Of a stretch of 23,958 nucleotides of DNA, positions 14,761-22,559 are shown one piece after another. The notes beneath the pieces were generated by a model. It saw nothing but the letters and a program-made list of their open reading frames with translations, searched no databases and was not told the DNA's origin. The DNA comes from Eubacterium sp. UBA4343 (GTDB lineage: Bacteria; Bacillota; Clostridia; Lachnospirales; Lachnospiraceae), in contig DGTF01000045.1 of the NCBI GenBank assembly GCA_002394235.1, forward strand, positions 941 to 24,898, written 5' to 3'. Made by a program: the position numbers and the translations under genes. Every line of letters begins with the position of its first letter. The stretch's first letter is position 1.

Positions 14761-15944
14761 TTAGAAATTGAAATATCTCTCAATAAATGCTGCAGCCTGA
14801 CCTCTTGTTACTTTATCATTCGATGCGAAAACCTTTGATGTCTTTCCTGCTGTGATGCCGTTATAATAAGCCCAAAGGACTGCCTGTGTATAGTATGCAC
14901 CGGATTTAACATCATCAAACTGATGAATTGCATAATCATCACCAGTTGTAACTTTAACGCCATCATATCTGGCAAGGAATGTTACAGCATCAGCACGCGT
15001 GATCGTCTTAGTCGGGCTGAACGTGGAATCAGATGTACCGCTTGCAATCTTATTATCAACAGCCCAGGCAATTGCTTCTGCATAATAATCTTTTGAAGAA
15101 ACATCGGCGAATTTCTCAGAAGCATCTTCAGCATTTACAGTTCCTGTGACTTTATTAGCAGCTTTTGCTGCGCGGTAAAGAAGAGTGATGAAATCTCCAC
15201 GCGTTACATTTCTTTCAGGAGAATACGTGGAAGCAGTAGTTCCTTTTACAACCTCTTTTGCGGTCAGCTTGTAAACCGGCTCGAAATAGAATTTCGATGC
15301 GTCGGTAACATCCTTGAACAGTTTACTCAGACTGACATTTACAGAATCTGTTGCCAGCTTATTATCACGAGCATCATAAAGAGTAGCCGTCAGAGTTCCC
15401 TCGATGTCCTTCCAGTCTTCTGTGTCAGCTCCATCATCATAACCATTTACAATCTGAATCTTTTGTCCGGCTGTGATCGTAAAGATACCACTGCTTGCTC
15501 CATCTGCAGTGCGGGTAATATTGGCAGTAGCAGTACTTCCATCTGAAGAAATGATATTTACGGTAGCCTTGTCAAGTTTTGTATCACCCTTCCAGCTGAG
15601 CTTTACATATCCGCAGTTTGCTCCATCCGGTGAAAACTCTGGGGTAATAGATGCAGCGCCTCTGCGTCACCATGTACGATGGTCAGTGTCTCGATACTTG
15701 TCACATCATTAGCAGTAGACTTATCAGCGTCAGCATGATAGGTTACAGAAACCTTTACCGATCCATTTGCAGCATGTGTTGCGCTCTTGTTGGAGGAATC
15801 CTTTGCAATCGTAACATCTGAGATTGTTACGCCGGTGATTCCGGCATCGTCCAGCTTCTTCTGTAAGGTACCTTTCAGTTTAGAGCTGATCGCTGTGATC
15901 GCCTTTGCATCCTTAGAATATGCATAGGTATCTTCAACCTGATC
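14761..15944 (-). pseudogene. Broken or silent SLH-domain surface protein gene
   Basis: Translation of the minus strand gives one continuous surface protein only if two lesions are repaired. First, the frame starting DQVEDTYAYSKDAK begins right at the leader ATG but out of frame with it: no signal peptide is encoded, and the ATG at 15946 reads only a 23-residue dead peptide. Second, near 15655-15662 the frame shifts (one base missing, as if GAT GGC became GA GGC). The first part (15659-15944) encodes one module like those of the intact SLH protein (ANGSVKVSVTY). The second (14761-15660) encodes a beta-rich region and three SLH domains, starting near 15318, 15111 and 14919, with TRGD, TRAD and TRGQ motifs. 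The leader and ribosome binding site are intact but no promoter matching that of the active gene is seen. Could be a decayed paralogue or a silent recombination donor. Confidence 0.85.
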
Positions 15945-16008
15945 ATTTGTTATTCCTCCTAACCTAGGTTAAAATAGTATAATGTAGCATTAAGTATGCT
16001 ATTTACTT
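15944..16008. repeat. SLH leader, right copy of the 65-bp inverted repeat
   Basis: Reverse complement of 11906-11970 at 61 of 65 positions, including AGGAGG and ATG. It also contains the palindromes AACCTAGGTT (15961-15970) and TAATGTAGCATTA. The bases beyond 16008 do not match those upstream of the active gene, so the -10 and -35 elements are not duplicated. The rest of the gap, 16009-16293, shows only a possible TATAAG -10 (16213-16218) for the next gene. Confidence 0.92.
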
Positions 16009-16293
16009 GATGAGAGTACGGATTTTTCAACAATAGGAAAGACTTTTAATAAGTATAACGGGGATCTGACGCAGCTTTGACACAGATTTTGTATCGGATG
16101 CCGGCCATGTGCCTGGCGTTTCTAAACGCAACGGAAGGGGACAAACCGAAAAGCAGGCATGATAAGACTGGGCCTGATCAGACATTGGCGACGATGACAA
16201 CGGCATTTTTGTTATAAGATGTACAGGTGTATTGGCGAGGAATCTTGGCGTAGAAAGAGAATATGGAAAGAAAAGGGAAGGATTTCGACAGGT

Positions 16294-17370
16294 ATGATGA
16301 AGGTCTTGATGATGGGAAACCGCGGGGATGTAAAGGGCGGTATTACGAGTGTGATTCAGCAGATTCTGGAGAATGACTGGACAAGGGAGGGGATTCAGCT
16401 TCGTTTTATTCCGACGTACACGGATCGGAATCCGGCAGCGAAGGCGGCGCTATTTGCGGAAGCGTGCTTCAGATTGACCGAGGTTATGCTGAGAGAGCGT
16501 CCGGATCTGGTCTATGTTCATATGTCTTATAAAGGCAGCTTTGTCCGGGCGCGGACACTGCAGAAGATAGCTCTTCGTTTTCACGTTCCCTTTGTGATGC
16601 ACCTTCATGGTTCGGAGTTTGAAGACTGGTATCGTTCTCTGGGTCCGGATAAGCAGGAGCAGGTCCGGGAGTTCCTGGGAAATTGCGCCCATGTCATTGT
16701 GCTTGGGGAACATTACCGGAAGAGTATTCAGTCAATCTGTCCCGGTGTGTCCGTGGAAATCGTACACAATGCCGTGAAACTGCCGGAGGAGATCACAGCC
16801 TTAAATGACACGGAGAACCGGATTCTGTTTCTGGGTGTTCTGATCCGGAGAAAGGGTGCGGAGGATCTGCTTCGGGCATTTGCGATGGCAAAGCCCGCAA
16901 AGTGGAGACTTGTACTGGCCGGAAGCGGTCCGGAAGAAGAAAACCTGAAGAGACTGGCCGGGGAGCTGGGCATTTCAGATCAGACGGATTTTGCCGGATG
17001 GGTGGATGGACAAAGAAAAAAGGAGCTCCTGGAGTCTTCCCATATTCTTGCGCTCCCCTCTTATAACGAGGGTCTGCCGGTCGCGATTCTGGAAGCCATG
17101 AGCTTTGGACTTCCCGTGATCAGTACGACGGTCGGGGATATTCCGTCCTGTGTAAGAAACGGAGAGAATGGGATTCTGGTTGAACCGGGTGACATTGCCG
17201 CTCTGGCTGAGGCAATATCGGATCTGACGGGGCATGAAAAAATCTGGCGCCATTACAGCCGGAATGCCCGAAATACCATCGAGGCAGATTTTGATGAAGC
17301 ACGATTTTATCAGCAGATTGCCTCTGTATGGAAGAAAAGCACCGGTCATTCTTCTTCTCTCTGTGAGTGA
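16294..17370 (+). CDS. Glycosyltransferase family 4 (GT-B fold)
   Basis: A 358-residue cytoplasmic or membrane-associated retaining glycosyltransferase for surface polysaccharide. N-terminal Rossmann half begins MMKVLMMGNRGDVKGGI with the glycine-rich acceptor loop; an LHGSEFEDW segment follows. The C-terminal GT1-type half has LFLGVLIRRKGAEDLL, the LAGSGPEE motif and the EX7E pair (EGLPVAILE, glutamates at 259 and 267). I chose the ATG at 16294 (another follows at 16297) behind GGGAAGGA; an upstream ATG at 16219 would precede the likely transcription start and its extra 25 residues look uncoding. Its last 25 bases overlap the end of the convergent pyruvyl transferase gene. Sugar specificity unknown. 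Confidence 0.88.
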   Translation: MMKVLMMGNRGDVKGGITSVIQQILENDWTREGIQLRFIPTYTDRNPAAKAALFAEACFRLTEVMLRERPDLVYVHMSYKGSFVRARTLQKIALRFHVPFVMHLHGSEFEDWYRSLGPDKQEQVREFLGNCAHVIVLGEHYRKSIQSICPGVSVEIVHNAVKLPEEITALNDTENRILFLGVLIRRKGAEDLLRAFAMAKPAKWRLVLAGSGPEEENLKRLAGELGISDQTDFAGWVDGQRKKELLESSHILALPSYNEGLPVAILEAMSFGLPVISTTVGDIPSCVRNGENGILVEPGDIAALAEAISDLTGHEKIWRHYSRNARNTIEADFDEARFYQQIASVWKKSTGHSSSLCE

Positions 17371-18599
17371 GTGCTCTTAACCTCACGGATGGAGGTAAAA
17401 AGCGATCTGTCAGACGTCTTACGGATAGAGGTAAGTAGCGATTTGTCGGCTGCCTTACGGATAGATGAAACAAGCGATTTGTCGGCGGCTTCACGCAGCG
17501 CGTTTACTGTGGCCCTGTCTATCCCGTCCCTTTGCGCCTGCGTAATCATGGAAATGACCTGGTCTGCCGATTCGAGGATCGAGAGACAGCGTTCCGGGTA
17601 TCCGAGCATGCGGAAAAATTCAGGGAGCTTGTCGTCCCAGGTGATTGCGACGGAAGGAATCTCGAGCGAAGCTGCCACAATATGGCTGTGGAGCCTCATG
17701 GAAATCAGCGACTGAAACGAGGATATCTGGGCGGTCATCTCGCGGGGAGTGCCGGGAGAAGGAAGGAGATAATCCCTGCGGTTTTTTCCGGTATTGAAGC
17801 ATTCTTCGGGGAGCTGCTTCAGGACGTCTCTGGCGAATTCTTCATCTGACGGATATCCGTTTGTGAAGAGCGTCCATGCAATTCCTTTCCGGGCAAGTTG
17901 AAGGATTAATCCCTCCCAGAAGCGAATCATTTTTCCTCTGGAAATGGTCGGCGCGTACATGATTCCGAGCCCTGTCCGGTTACTTTGCGGATCACGGTGA
18001 ATTCCATAGGTGATATCCGCAAACAATCCAAAGTCAGCTCTTTCCGGGACTTTCCTTCCGACCAGACGGCTGATTGCGGATGCGTGATCTCGTACGGACA
18101 GATCAATTGTCCATCGGTTCTGCAGTGACTGCGCCAGCCGCTCACGGATGTGCCGGCTGCAAAAGGGCCCCCATCCGGCGGCGTTGATGATGACCGGAAT
18201 CTCCATGGCTGCGAAATGATCGATGTAGGAACTGACAACGAGAGCCAGATCATCCATGAAGAGCTGACCTCCGGCGAATACAACACAGTCACAGGAAATG
18301 GACATGACCCGTTCTATATCGGCACGATGCATCTCATACAGGTATTGTTCGTGTGAATACATCTTGTCCCAGGGGGTATAATTCGAGGCGAATGTCCGCA
18401 GCTTGTTTTTGAAGATCCTTTTCTTTAATTCCGCTTCTTCGCCGCCGCTTGCGGTTTTCCATCCGGTTCGCCCGAAAAGGTCGCACACAGTCAGTTCCGA
18501 ATCCGGAAAGGAGCGGCGAATCCTTGCAGCCACGCAGTCCGTGAGCAGGGCATCGCCTTTATTCTCTGAATAATACAGGCCGAGCAGTAATATCTTCAT
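17346..18599 (-). CDS. Polysaccharide pyruvyl transferase family protein
   Basis: A 417-residue cytoplasmic enzyme that probably transfers pyruvate from phosphoenolpyruvate to a sugar of a wall or capsular polymer (family of CsaB and WcaK). Signatures: N-terminal LLLGLYYSENKGDALLTD (GDALL 15-19), FAGGQLFMDD (109-117), SVRDHAS (168-174) and SMRLHSHIVAASLEIP (300-315). Residues 369-404 are three 12-residue repeats, RxxxDxSLxxSI, beyond the catalytic fold, ending in a charged tail. The gene overlaps the 3' end of the convergent GT4 gene by 25 bases. In other Firmicutes CsaB makes the pyruvylated polymer bound by SLH domains, and an SLH gene lies 2.8 kb away, so that role is an attractive inference. 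Confidence 0.87.
   Translation of the reverse strand: MKILLLGLYYSENKGDALLTDCVAARIRRSFPDSELTVCDLFGRTGWKTASGGEEAELKKRIFKNKLRTFASNYTPWDKMYSHEQYLYEMHRADIERVMSISCDCVVFAGGQLFMDDLALVVSSYIDHFAAMEIPVIINAAGWGPFCSRHIRERLAQSLQNRWTIDLSVRDHASAISRLVGRKVPERADFGLFADITYGIHRDPQSNRTGLGIMYAPTISRGKMIRFWEGLILQLARKGIAWTLFTNGYPSDEEFARDVLKQLPEECFNTGKNRRDYLLPSPGTPREMTAQISSFQSLISMRLHSHIVAASLEIPSVAITWDDKLPEFFRMLGYPERCLSILESADQVISMITQAQRDGIDRATVNALREAADKSLVSSIRKAADKSLLTSIRKTSDRSLFTSIREVKSTHSQREEE
17388..17495. repeat. 36-bp tandem repeat inside the pyruvyl transferase 3' end
   Basis: Three in-frame 36-base units encoding REAADKSLVSSI, RKAADKSLLTSI and RKTSDRSLFTSI. The DNA units share the TTACGGATAGA and GCGATYTGTC words. 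They extend the C-terminus and end about 20 bases before the overlap with the convergent glycosyltransferase gene. Confidence 0.9.
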
Positions 18600-18687
18600 T
18601 TCTATTTGATCTCCTTCTTACGGGGTCGTCTCCGAGTTTCAGATTCCAGAATTCAACAGCGCCTAGGGCAATGATGTAAATTACGAT

Positions 18688-19830
18688 CTAGCGGCCATGC
18701 TTTCCGGCACCACTTGTGGACAACGAGGATACGGTCTCCAGGATTTGCTGCATGGCTGCGGTGTTGTCTGTTTCCTCGTACATTCGCGTAGCTCCTGCGC
18801 TGTAGTCTTCGTAATTGGCGGTAAGGTCCCGAATCGCGGCTGCAATCTGATCAGGATCGTGAAAATTCACACATTTTCCCGCATGGTATCGGCCAACGGT
18901 TTCTTCAAGGCCGGGAATATCATTGCAGAGCATCGGCAATCCGAATGCCGCGTATTCATAGATCTTATTCGGCGCACAGTATCTTGTGTTGATGGAGTTT
19001 TCTTCATAACAGGCAACGCAGATATCTGCGTGTGAAGTGATTTCAAAATGATGCGGCGGATAAAAGTACCCCAGGTAAACGGTGTCCGGATAGATTTTCT
19101 GAAGGGATGCGCCGGCATCGCCGATATAATCCGTTCCCATCAGCGCAAGCGTCCAGTCACTTCCGCTTCTCTTTAGTCCTTCTGCAAGAGGTGAGAGGTC
19201 GCGTTCCTTTGATATCATGCCCTGGTACAGGAGAACATGGCGGTTTTCGAGCTTCTTTAATGCCTTTTCGACGTCAGGGGAGGTGGGCTCCAGATTTCTG
19301 GATCGGGATAGGGCATATGGTTTATTCCGAAGAACAACGGGCAGTGACCCGAGATTCCACCAGTCCTTCATGTATTGTGCCCTGTGAGGCTCACATGCCG
19401 TGAGGAAATCTACATCGCTGCTGATTCGTTTCATTGCATTCTGGTACCAGTCGTATTCAAAGAATTCCAGGCAATTGACGATTACAGGGTGATGATTCTT
19501 CAGAAAATGCCACTGCTTTATGGCACCCATCTCGGAACCGATCCACAGAACACTGTCGTCTGTCCAGTATTTCCGGAACCACTGGCGGAAGACGCGCCGG
19601 TAGTTCAGATAGTTCAGGCCTTTCTGAAGTACCTTGTTCTTTCTGGTGATGACTGGAAGCGTCTCATACGAAATATTTCTGCTCCGAAAAATCTCTGCCG
19701 TTTCCGGGCTGATCTCTCTGGAGAGTACGCTTACCTCGATTCCAAAATCCCGGAGCTGCTGCACCTGGGCTACACATGGCGGAAGCCGGTGGATCGGCGC
19801 CCAGACAAAATAGAGAACTCTTTTGATCAT
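18688..19830 (-). CDS. GT4-like glycosyltransferase
   Basis: A 380-residue GT-B fold transferase. The N-terminus MIKRVLYFVWAPIHRLPPCVAQV is typical of a Rossmann domain; residues about 205-220 (HVLLYQGMISKERDLSPLAEGL) begin the donor-binding half, and NTRYCAPNKIYEYAAFGLPMLC with IPGLEETV is the region where GT4 proteins carry EX7E, here reduced to K/E-x-Y-E-Y-A form. Start ATG has GAGGT upstream and lies 13 bases after the stop of the TagF-like gene, so the two are one operon. Ends 88 bases before the pyruvyl transferase start. Sugar donor unknown. Confidence 0.83.
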   Translation of the reverse strand: MIKRVLYFVWAPIHRLPPCVAQVQQLRDFGIEVSVLSREISPETAEIFRSRNISYETLPVITRKNKVLQKGLNYLNYRRVFRQWFRKYWTDDSVLWIGSEMGAIKQWHFLKNHHPVIVNCLEFFEYDWYQNAMKRISSDVDFLTACEPHRAQYMKDWWNLGSLPVVLRNKPYALSRSRNLEPTSPDVEKALKKLENRHVLLYQGMISKERDLSPLAEGLKRSGSDWTLALMGTDYIGDAGASLQKIYPDTVYLGYFYPPHHFEITSHADICVACYEENSINTRYCAPNKIYEYAAFGLPMLCNDIPGLEETVGRYHAGKCVNFHDPDQIAAAIRDLTANYEDYSAGATRMYEETDNTAAMQQILETVSSLSTSGAGKHGR

Positions 19831-19843
19831 TCTAGTTACCTCA

Positions 19844-21298
19844 TCAGCTGTTTTTCAGCAAATATCTTCCGTCACCGGTCGGAACGCATACTTCCCGTAA
19901 TGCCATCTCCAGCGGCTTGCCGCGCAGAACAGACCTTATAACTTCTGCGGCGGTTTCCGAGGATCTTCCGGTTTCGGCCATGTGGAAATCGTCGAAAAAT
20001 TTCTTTAACTCTTTCTGGTAACTGATGATCTGCAAATCATTCAGCTTTTCCAGAAGTTCTTCATTCGTCCTGCCGGAGGGAAACGGGGTCTGATCATACG
20101 TCAGCCACAGTCCCCTTCGCTGCATGTATTCGTCATAGTCCGGCGCATAGAGCAGGACAAGCCCACCCGTCCCGGCAAAATCAAAGACCATGCTGCTGTA
20201 ATCTGACACCATCGCGTCACTTGCCAGCAGAACCTGATTAGGATCCGGTATATGCGTCAGATCCAGAATCCGGTCATTTGACAATGCAGGGATTTTACAG
20301 TTCTGAAGATTTGGATGAAGACGGACGGCTCCGGTCCATTTGTCTCCTGTTTTTTTCTCAAGCGCGCGAAGAAAAGCATCCATGTCAAACGAAAACGCGG
20401 AAAGATCGTTCATGTCCCGATAGGTGGGCGCATACAGGAGCAGACGGTGATCAGATTCAATCCCCAGCGCTCTCTTCGCCTCTTCTTTCCGTGTTAAATG
20501 GTCGGTACGTACCAGACAATCGTTGCGCGGAAGTCCGCACTCAAGGACCCTTCCCTGATAGCGGAACATGGTGCGATAAATCCGGGTAGTCATCTCTCCA
20601 TTCGAGACCATAAGATCTGCAGCATCCGTATCACGCTTTGCCACGCGAATGTAGAATTCCGAAAGATCCTGCTGTGCAGCCGCTTCTACTTTTTTGAACC
20701 CGAGTCCTCCGTGCCAGGTCTGGATATAAATCTGATCCTTCTTTTTTCGGGGCATATAGTCCTTGCGGCAGTTGTCAATCCATACCTTTGCCGTGGCCAT
20801 ATACAGCATGGATCGGAAGGAATAGTACGGCACCTCTCTGACCCATTCCGGAAGATCAATGGTTCGGTTCCTCCCGCGGTCGACAAGCCAGACAATCTCG
20901 GCCTCCGGATCCCGCTGATGAAGGCTTTCACAGATTGCACCGGGATTATCTCCGATACCGTTCCCGCGGAAGCTGACAGCCACAACCCGGTTGTTCTTCA
21001 CTGGAAGCAGAGAAAAAAGTGTTCCTGTGATTGGAAAGAGGGCGGTATGAAATTTATGCTCATATTTTCGTATTATTTTTTTGAAGTTCATATGTGACAT
21101 GCCTGCGTGGGAACGACCTTTCTCTGATATGGAATCCGCTTCTTCATACAGCGCATTTATGGTATTCGACTCTTCGTACAGCGTATTTATGGATAGTGCT
21201 TCTTCGTACAGCGCATTTATGGAAAGCACTTCTTCATACAGCTCATTTATGGAATCCGCTCCTTCATTCAGCGTATGTTTCGATATACTTTCCTGCAA
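19844..21298 (-). CDS. CDP-glycerol glycerophosphotransferase-like (TagF/TagB family)
   Basis: Membrane-associated transferase that adds glycerol phosphate (or a related polyol phosphate) from a CDP precursor to a wall polymer. Catalytic-domain motifs, numbered from the TTG start, are TWHG (194-197), GLPRND (255-260), APTYRD (300-305), RLHP (326-329) and SDYSSMVFDFA (365-375). Residues 14-53 are four 10-residue repeats of SINxLYEE type, likely a coil. The start is uncertain: the TTG at 21298 includes the repeats but has a weak ribosome binding site; ATG codons at 21100 and 21091 would begin at the conserved part (MNFKKIIRKYEHKF) and leave out the repeats. It sits between a GT2 and a GT4 gene in the same minus-strand series. 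Confidence 0.87.
   Translation of the reverse strand: MQESISKHTLNEGADSINELYEEVLSINALYEEALSINTLYEESNTINALYEEADSISEKGRSHAGMSHMNFKKIIRKYEHKFHTALFPITGTLFSLLPVKNNRVVAVSFRGNGIGDNPGAICESLHQRDPEAEIVWLVDRGRNRTIDLPEWVREVPYYSFRSMLYMATAKVWIDNCRKDYMPRKKKDQIYIQTWHGGLGFKKVEAAAQQDLSEFYIRVAKRDTDAADLMVSNGEMTTRIYRTMFRYQGRVLECGLPRNDCLVRTDHLTRKEEAKRALGIESDHRLLLYAPTYRDMNDLSAFSFDMDAFLRALEKKTGDKWTGAVRLHPNLQNCKIPALSNDRILDLTHIPDPNQVLLASDAMVSDYSSMVFDFAGTGGLVLLYAPDYDEYMQRRGLWLTYDQTPFPSGRTNEELLEKLNDLQIISYQKELKKFFDDFHMAETGRSSETAAEVIRSVLRGKPLEMALREVCVPTGDGRYLLKNS
21140..21259. repeat. 30-bp tandem repeat at the 5' end of the TagF-like gene
   Basis: Four 30-base units, each coding one SINxLYEE-type decapeptide on the minus strand (ADSINELYEE, VLSINALYEE, ALSINTLYEE, SNTINALYEE). 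On the plus strand the words CTTCNTACAGCGCATTTATGGA recur in shortened form. Units differ by several bases, so the array is not freshly expanded. Confidence 0.88.
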
Positions 21299-21359
21299 AC
21301 GATCTTTTCAAATCGGAAGGTATCATCGCGGAAAGGATGAATACGCAGTATTCGGATAC

Positions 21360-22433
21360 TTACTTCCCGGCAGTAAGCCGATACAGTCTGTACATGACAA
21401 GTGCCATGCGATGGCGCATCAGGAACACGATCACCCTTGTCTTTGCGGTAGATGACCGATTGTGGCTTCTTCGAAGGGCCTCCTGCAGATGAGCATCCGT
21501 CAGGACAGACCGGATTTCATGAACGGCATTCCTGCTGCTGCGATTTTCTCTGCACTCATTGACGATACATGCATACATGCTGTCGATGTAGAAATTGTCC
21601 ATCCGAATTGACTGTTCCCTATCCGGATTTGAAAGCAGGGCCTGATATTCCCGCATCAGCCTGCGCGACCGCTCCGGCATGTCCGGAATATAATGCTGCG
21701 TGACGGATCCTCTGCGCTGTACATAACAATAACAGGAAACATCACACACGGCAACCGATTCCGCAGCCTGCATGCAGGAGGTGACAAAGAGGTATTCTTC
21801 GCGCAGAATTTCACGTTCAGACCGGAATTTCAGATCATGCGCCTTCAAAAAGGAGCTTCGGTACAGGTTGGTGCAGGACGAAAGAATTCGGGGAGTCCTG
21901 TAATCCAGCACATGCTTATAGTAAATCGAATCGAGCTTAAGCTCCTTCAATGCGGCTCCGGTATATCTGCCCGGCGGATACGGCAGAGTTCTGTCCTCCA
22001 GCAGTTCCCCTGTTTCCGAGACCTTGCAAAATCCGAAACGGATCAGGTCCGAACCATACTGACGGATCCAGCCAATCCACAGGGCAACAGATCCCGGCTT
22101 CAGATAATCATCGGAATCCAGAAAGGAAAAATATCGACCTCGCGCCCGGGCCATTCCGGCGTTCCTGGCGCTGGCTATGCCTCCGTTTTCCTTATGAATC
22201 ACATGTACAGACGGGTACTGCAAAGAAAGCTCATCACATAGAGCTCCACTCTCGTCGGTACTTCCATCATCCACGAGAATCACTTCGATCTCGCCGGGGG
22301 TGAACGTGGCCCCTGTCATAGATTCTGTCGCGGATGAAACAGTGCCGTCCTTCATGACACTGTCGATACACCGGGTAAGATCTTTTTGTGTATTATAAAC
22401 CGGAATAATTACAGATAAGAGAATATCCGTCAT
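21360..22433 (-). CDS. Glycosyltransferase family 2
   Basis: A 357-residue GT-A fold inverting glycosyltransferase. Motifs: SVIIPVYNT (7-15), DDGSTD (55-60), ENGGIASARNAGM (82-94) and the metal-binding DSDD (106-109). About twenty extra residues (28-48, Ser/Thr-rich) separate the first helix from the nucleotide-binding strand. The C-terminal region (about 280-357) is basic and may associate with the membrane or form the acceptor site. The ATG at 22433 is preceded by GGGAGG at 5 bases; the ATG at 22451 is too early. It is followed after 61 bases by the TagF-like gene. Confidence 0.9.
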   Translation of the reverse strand: MTDILLSVIIPVYNTQKDLTRCIDSVMKDGTVSSATESMTGATFTPGEIEVILVDDGSTDESGALCDELSLQYPSVHVIHKENGGIASARNAGMARARGRYFSFLDSDDYLKPGSVALWIGWIRQYGSDLIRFGFCKVSETGELLEDRTLPYPPGRYTGAALKELKLDSIYYKHVLDYRTPRILSSCTNLYRSSFLKAHDLKFRSEREILREEYLFVTSCMQAAESVAVCDVSCYCYVQRRGSVTQHYIPDMPERSRRLMREYQALLSNPDREQSIRMDNFYIDSMYACIVNECRENRSSRNAVHEIRSVLTDAHLQEALRRSHNRSSTAKTRVIVFLMRHRMALVMYRLYRLTAGK

Positions 22434-22559
22434 AGTGCCTCCCTTATTCATTGCCGCAGCAGAACAGAACCAGTATCACGGTGCATCACAAGCGGCAAAG
22501 CACCTGGATCAAACATTTTATGTTTGTATCAATCTTTTATATCTGGATCAATCCCTCCA

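Noticed and set aside
15473..15712. 79-codon plus-strand ORF in the SLH pseudogene
   Set aside because: The minus strand encodes continuous SLH-protein sequence; the plus frame has no start signal.
16077..16105. Promoter from the TTGACA at 16077
   Set aside because: No -10 element is found 15 to 19 bases downstream.
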